From JAFDZV01 sp048594725 (lineage in GTDB: Bacteria > Bacteroidota > Ignavibacteria > OLB7), in contig JBMDXA010000145.1 of assembly GCA_048594725.1 (NCBI GenBank), positions 1 to 9,364 on the forward strand: 9,364 bases of DNA, written 5' to 3'. The notes below the pieces were generated by a model. The model saw only the letters and a list, made by a program, of their open reading frames with translations, made no database searches and was not told the DNA's origin. Shown here piece by piece: positions 6,862 through 9,364 of this stretch (its first letter is position 1; each line of letters begins with the position of its first letter). The position numbers and the translations under genes were made by a program.

Positions 6862-8673
6862 CTACCTGCCAGGCCCCGCCCCAAGAAACTTCTCCGCCCC
6901 TTCCTTTCCCATATACCGTTCCAGCAGCGGGCGCTCGGTTGCTGCCAGATCCACGTACAGGAGCGCATCGAGCACATTGCTGAACGCCGGATCGACGTTG
7001 AACGCCAGCAGGCGACCGCCGAGCCGCAGATACTGCCGCAGCAGCACCGGGATGCCCCTGGCACCCCCTTCCATATCCCCCACCAGCGATGCAAGATCCT
7101 CCAGCGAGGGGGCCAGCTCCGGGCTCCAGCGCCCGGCCGCTCCGCCGGAGTGCGGTGATATCGGGGTACGAGGCTCTACAAGCCGTCCCAGCGCCGCATC
7201 GTAGCGGTGATGGCGCAGAAATCCCGCCATCAGGTCGCGCGATGCCGCGCTGTACTCGCCGCTGATGCTCACCGGCCCGAACAGCCGCCGGTAGCGCGGA
7301 AACCGGGCCACATAACTCCCGATCCCCTTCCAGAGAAGCATCAGCGGGTTGTAGCTCTTCTGATAGCAGGGCTGCACGAACGAACGCCCCAGCTCCAGAG
7401 CCGGTCCCAGCTCCCGCAGAAACTCCCCGCCGTAGCGGAAGAGCGTTCCGGTATAGAGCCCTTCCTGGCCGAACCACCCGGCTATCCGGTCGGATGCGCC
7501 GATACGATATGCCCCGGCGATCTCCTGGCGGCAGGTGTCGAACAGAAAGAGGTGATGATAATGGGGATCGAACCGGTCCAGATCGAGCGCCCGCCCGGTT
7601 CCCTCTCCCGCCGAGCGGAATGCCAGCTCGCGCAGCCGCCCGATCTCGCGCAGAAGATGCGGGATCTGATCGGCGCTGGCATAGTGCACCTGAAACTCCC
7701 CATGGGAGAGAAGGTGCTGCGAGGCCGGCAGCGCGGCGATCTCGCGCAGCCATTCCCGACGGTCCTCCGGCGGCGCCACGGCCATACGGAGTTCCGTTCC
7801 GGCCGCCGCCGGCCCGGTCCCCCGGCTCGCCACGCCCCTGGGTTCCTCACGATGCCGCAGAAGGTAGGTGCGCTCGCGCAGATGCCCGATCATGGCGGCA
7901 TCCCCGGCGAACGAGCCAAGGCGCGAGAAGGGGACCGGATTGCCGATACGCGCCCGCAGAACCATCCCCCGCTTGTTCAGCAGCTCGCGCGGCAGCAGCA
8001 CGGTACGCAGGCGGGGATGCAGCAGCCCGGCAAGCTGGAAGAGCGCGCCGTTTCGCCCCGCAAAATAGACCGGCACGGCGGGAGCCTTGGCCCGCCTGAT
8101 GATGCGCGCGATCGTGGGGCTCCACTCCGGATCGGCCACGCGGCCGGAAGCGGCCGACAGATGCGATACCTCGCCGGCCGGGAACACCGCCAGCAGCCCG
8201 CCATCCTCCACCCACTCCATCGCCCCCTTGATCCCGCGGATATTTCCCATGGCCGATCTGGCGCCAGCGAACGGATCGACGAAGAAACAATGTTCCCGGA
8301 GCTGCGGAACGCGATCGATCAGGGAATTGGCGAGGATGCGGACATCGGGGCGAACGGAGGTGAGGATGGAAAGAAGCGCGATCCCCTCCACTCCTCCGAA
8401 CGGATGATTTGCCACCACAACCACCCCTCCCTGCCGGGGAACCCGCACTAGATCCCCGCCAGAGACGTCGATGCTGAGACCGAGCACAGCAAGGAGGTTG
8501 TCGTGGAAACGCCCCTCCATCGCGAGCGCCCCGGCATGGATTTCGTTCAAGCGCTGAAGGGCGAGAAGACGTGCCAGCCAGAGCCGGGCAAACGGGAGCA
8601 GCGGCCCTGGCAGCGATGCCACCGATTCGGCCGGCAGATCGAACGGAGCGGAGAGCGGAATATTCAGATTCAT
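6862..8673 (-). CDS. olsF: Bifunctional acyltransferase, OlsF-like (PlsC-type plus hemolysin/GNAT-type domains)
   Basis: This 603-residue fusion resembles OlsF. In OlsF the C-terminal OlsB/hemolysin-like domain N-acylates ornithine with a 3-hydroxy fatty acid, and the N-terminal PlsC-like domain adds the second acyl chain, giving ornithine lipids at the inner membrane. The acyltransferase half (about 55-275) shows VVVVANHPFGGVEGIALL with His90, then RILANSL, and the block-III-like FPAGEVS (164-170), followed by APAVPVYFAGRN. The second half (about 320-500) shows HYHHLFLFDTCRQEIAGAYR (371-390), ELGRSFVQPCYQ (427-438), LLWKGIGSYV and LFGPVSISGEYS, which are typical Acetyltransf_5 landmarks. A C-terminal tail (about 515-603) includes LLRQYLRLGGRLLAFNVDP, matching the usual end of such fusions. 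Related proteins usually read NHP.GGLDG; here the acid is Glu96. No Shine-Dalgarno is visible before ATG 8673, but no other in-frame ATG, GTG or TTG lies nearby upstream. The exact substrate (ornithine, glycine or another amino acid) is not readable. Confidence 0.82.
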   Translation of the reverse strand: MNLNIPLSAPFDLPAESVASLPGPLLPFARLWLARLLALQRLNEIHAGALAMEGRFHDNLLAVLGLSIDVSGGDLVRVPRQGGVVVVANHPFGGVEGIALLSILTSVRPDVRILANSLIDRVPQLREHCFFVDPFAGARSAMGNIRGIKGAMEWVEDGGLLAVFPAGEVSHLSAASGRVADPEWSPTIARIIRRAKAPAVPVYFAGRNGALFQLAGLLHPRLRTVLLPRELLNKRGMVLRARIGNPVPFSRLGSFAGDAAMIGHLRERTYLLRHREEPRGVASRGTGPAAAGTELRMAVAPPEDRREWLREIAALPASQHLLSHGEFQVHYASADQIPHLLREIGRLRELAFRSAGEGTGRALDLDRFDPHYHHLFLFDTCRQEIAGAYRIGASDRIAGWFGQEGLYTGTLFRYGGEFLRELGPALELGRSFVQPCYQKSYNPLMLLWKGIGSYVARFPRYRRLFGPVSISGEYSAASRDLMAGFLRHHRYDAALGRLVEPRTPISPHSGGAAGRWSPELAPSLEDLASLVGDMEGGARGIPVLLRQYLRLGGRLLAFNVDPAFSNVLDALLYVDLAATERPLLERYMGKEGAEKFLGAGPGR

Positions 8674-8700
8674 CGGTATGGAGCGATCGATTTGGTATGG
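8674..8700 (-). repeat. Twin direct repeat directly before the acyltransferase start
   Basis: CCATACC occurs twice on the minus strand (8700-8694 and 8681-8675), exactly 19 bases apart, ending one base before the ATG at 8673. The spacing is close to two turns of the DNA helix, so both copies would face the same side. It sits where a ribosome site is expected. It may be a protein-binding operator or chance. Confidence 0.3.
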
Positions 8701-8837
8701 ACACTTCCTTTCGGAATCGCTCCGCCCAACCTATCGTTCCGGCATTTCCGGAGTATTACTCCCGCATTGTCTTCCCGTAACCAGAGGCGCCGGGCCCGTT
8801 CGACCGGCACCGCAAAGCTCCGGCAACTACATTCCCC

Positions 8838-8861
8838 CGGAATCCGACACGCAGGATTCCG
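8838..8861. promoter_or_regulatory. Inverted repeat in the divergent promoter region, possible operator
   Basis: CGGAATCC (8838-8845) and GGATTCCG (8854-8861) form a perfect 8-base inverted repeat with an 8-base spacer, 29 bases before the DoxX-family start. The half-site CGGAATC appears again at 8712-8718 near the acyltransferase end of the same spacer. A shared regulator of both genes is possible. The RNA could alternatively fold into a small hairpin in the DoxX leader. Confidence 0.35.
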
Positions 8862-8890
8862 CAACATTTCATCCGTCACAGTGTGCGTTT

Positions 8891-9334
8891 ATGATGAATA
8901 ACTCCTCATCACCCCATCCCTGGTATCGCCGGATGGTTTCCCCCATCTCCATCGAATCGTCCGCCCTGCTGCTGAGAGTCTGGCTTGGAGCGATGATGAT
9001 CACTCACGGCTTCGGCAAGGTCTTCGGCGACAACTCGAAGTTCATTGCCGGCGTCGAGGAGATGGGATTTCCATTGCCCGCGTTCTTCGGATGGGCCGCG
9101 GCGCTCAGCGAATTCGCCGGGGGTATCTTCCTGACCCTCGGCCTGTTCACCCGCTTCTGGAGCCTGATGGCCCTGGCGACGATGGCCGTGGCAGCCTTTA
9201 TCGCTCACGCCGATGATCCCTTCAAGAACAAGGAACTGGCCTTCACCTATCTGGCGATGTCGCTTGTCGTGTTCCTGCTGGGACCGGGGCGCGCCAGCCT
9301 GGACCATCTGATCTTCGGCCGGAAAAATGCATAG
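8891..9334 (+). CDS. DoxX-family integral membrane protein
   Basis: The 147-residue product has four predicted membrane helices at about 23-41, 64-84, 89-106 and 114-131. It carries the DoxX family signature: LLLRVWLGAMMITHGFGKVFG in the first helix (Arg, then HG..K), LSEFAGGIFLTLGLFTRFW spanning the second helix and loop, then HADDPFKNKELAFTYLAMSL and the closing GPGRASLDHL. DoxX-like proteins are small inner-membrane proteins; some are subunits of quinone-reducing enzymes or take part in thiol/redox stress, but many are unassigned, so no specific reaction is claimed. The length is normal for the family. The reading frame is open back to 8678, but the residues before the Met-Met at 8891/8894 are non-hydrophobic and unlike the family. 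ATG 8933 would also keep all helices. No clear ribosome site favours one start. It diverges from the acyltransferase across 217 bases. Confidence 0.85.
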   Translation: MMNNSSSPHPWYRRMVSPISIESSALLLRVWLGAMMITHGFGKVFGDNSKFIAGVEEMGFPLPAFFGWAAALSEFAGGIFLTLGLFTRFWSLMALATMAVAAFIAHADDPFKNKELAFTYLAMSLVVFLLGPGRASLDHLIFGRKNA

Positions 9335-9364
9335 CGATACCACAAAGCCCCCAGGCTGATTGCA

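Noticed and set aside
7207..8451. 414-codon open frame on the plus strand opposite the acyltransferase
   Set aside because: It is antisense to a two-domain enzyme with clear motifs, low in hydrophobic core pattern, with no ribosome site and no family.

Overview
The window is GC-rich bacterial chromosome. It holds six well-supported protein genes, one of them cut by the left edge, and two clear hairpin sites. No rRNA, tRNA, CRISPR array, insertion sequence or phage gene was recognised. Outer-membrane-style and lipoprotein exports, a fused OlsF-type acyltransferase and the barrel-like start of the left-edge protein suggest a Gram-negative organism, perhaps near the Bacteroidota/Chlorobi group. 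That placement is inference. Strong Shine-Dalgarno sites before some genes, TTG/GTG-type starts and GC-rich third codon positions fit a high-GC member rather than a classic AT-rich Bacteroidetes.

Left part (1-950, minus strand): a secreted protein with the start of a possible beta-barrel (cut at base 1), a doubtful mini-ORF before it, and a small two-helix membrane protein with a cytoplasmic winged-helix-like tail. A 230-base divergent spacer follows.

Centre-left (1181-5678, plus strand): two adjacent, clearly paralogous family-5 (OppA/DppA-like) peptide-binding lipoproteins 8 bases apart, then an exported NlpC/P60 cysteine peptidase 35 bases downstream with a perfect AGGAGG. The run ends in a strong hairpin at 5709-5740 and looks like one operon. 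No permease or ATPase gene lies in the window. An exported wall peptidase next to peptide-binding lipoproteins suggests peptide or murein-peptide capture (inference).

Centre (5741-6739): about 1 kb without a convincing gene between two convergent transcription units. It contains a strong minus-strand G-quadruplex motif, an AT-rich promoter-like patch, and a stretch with coding-like codon use but no recognisable family. It is bounded on the right by two adjacent hairpins (6740-6771 and 6780-6805).

Right part: on the minus strand, a 603-residue two-domain acyltransferase resembling OlsF (PlsC-like plus hemolysin/OlsB GNAT-like), probably making ornithine or related aminolipids. A divergent spacer with repeats separates it from a plus-strand DoxX-family membrane protein. 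I see no proven new system. The items most worth checking are the twin-binding-protein plus peptidase operon, the altered acyltransferase motif, and the structured 1-kb gap.
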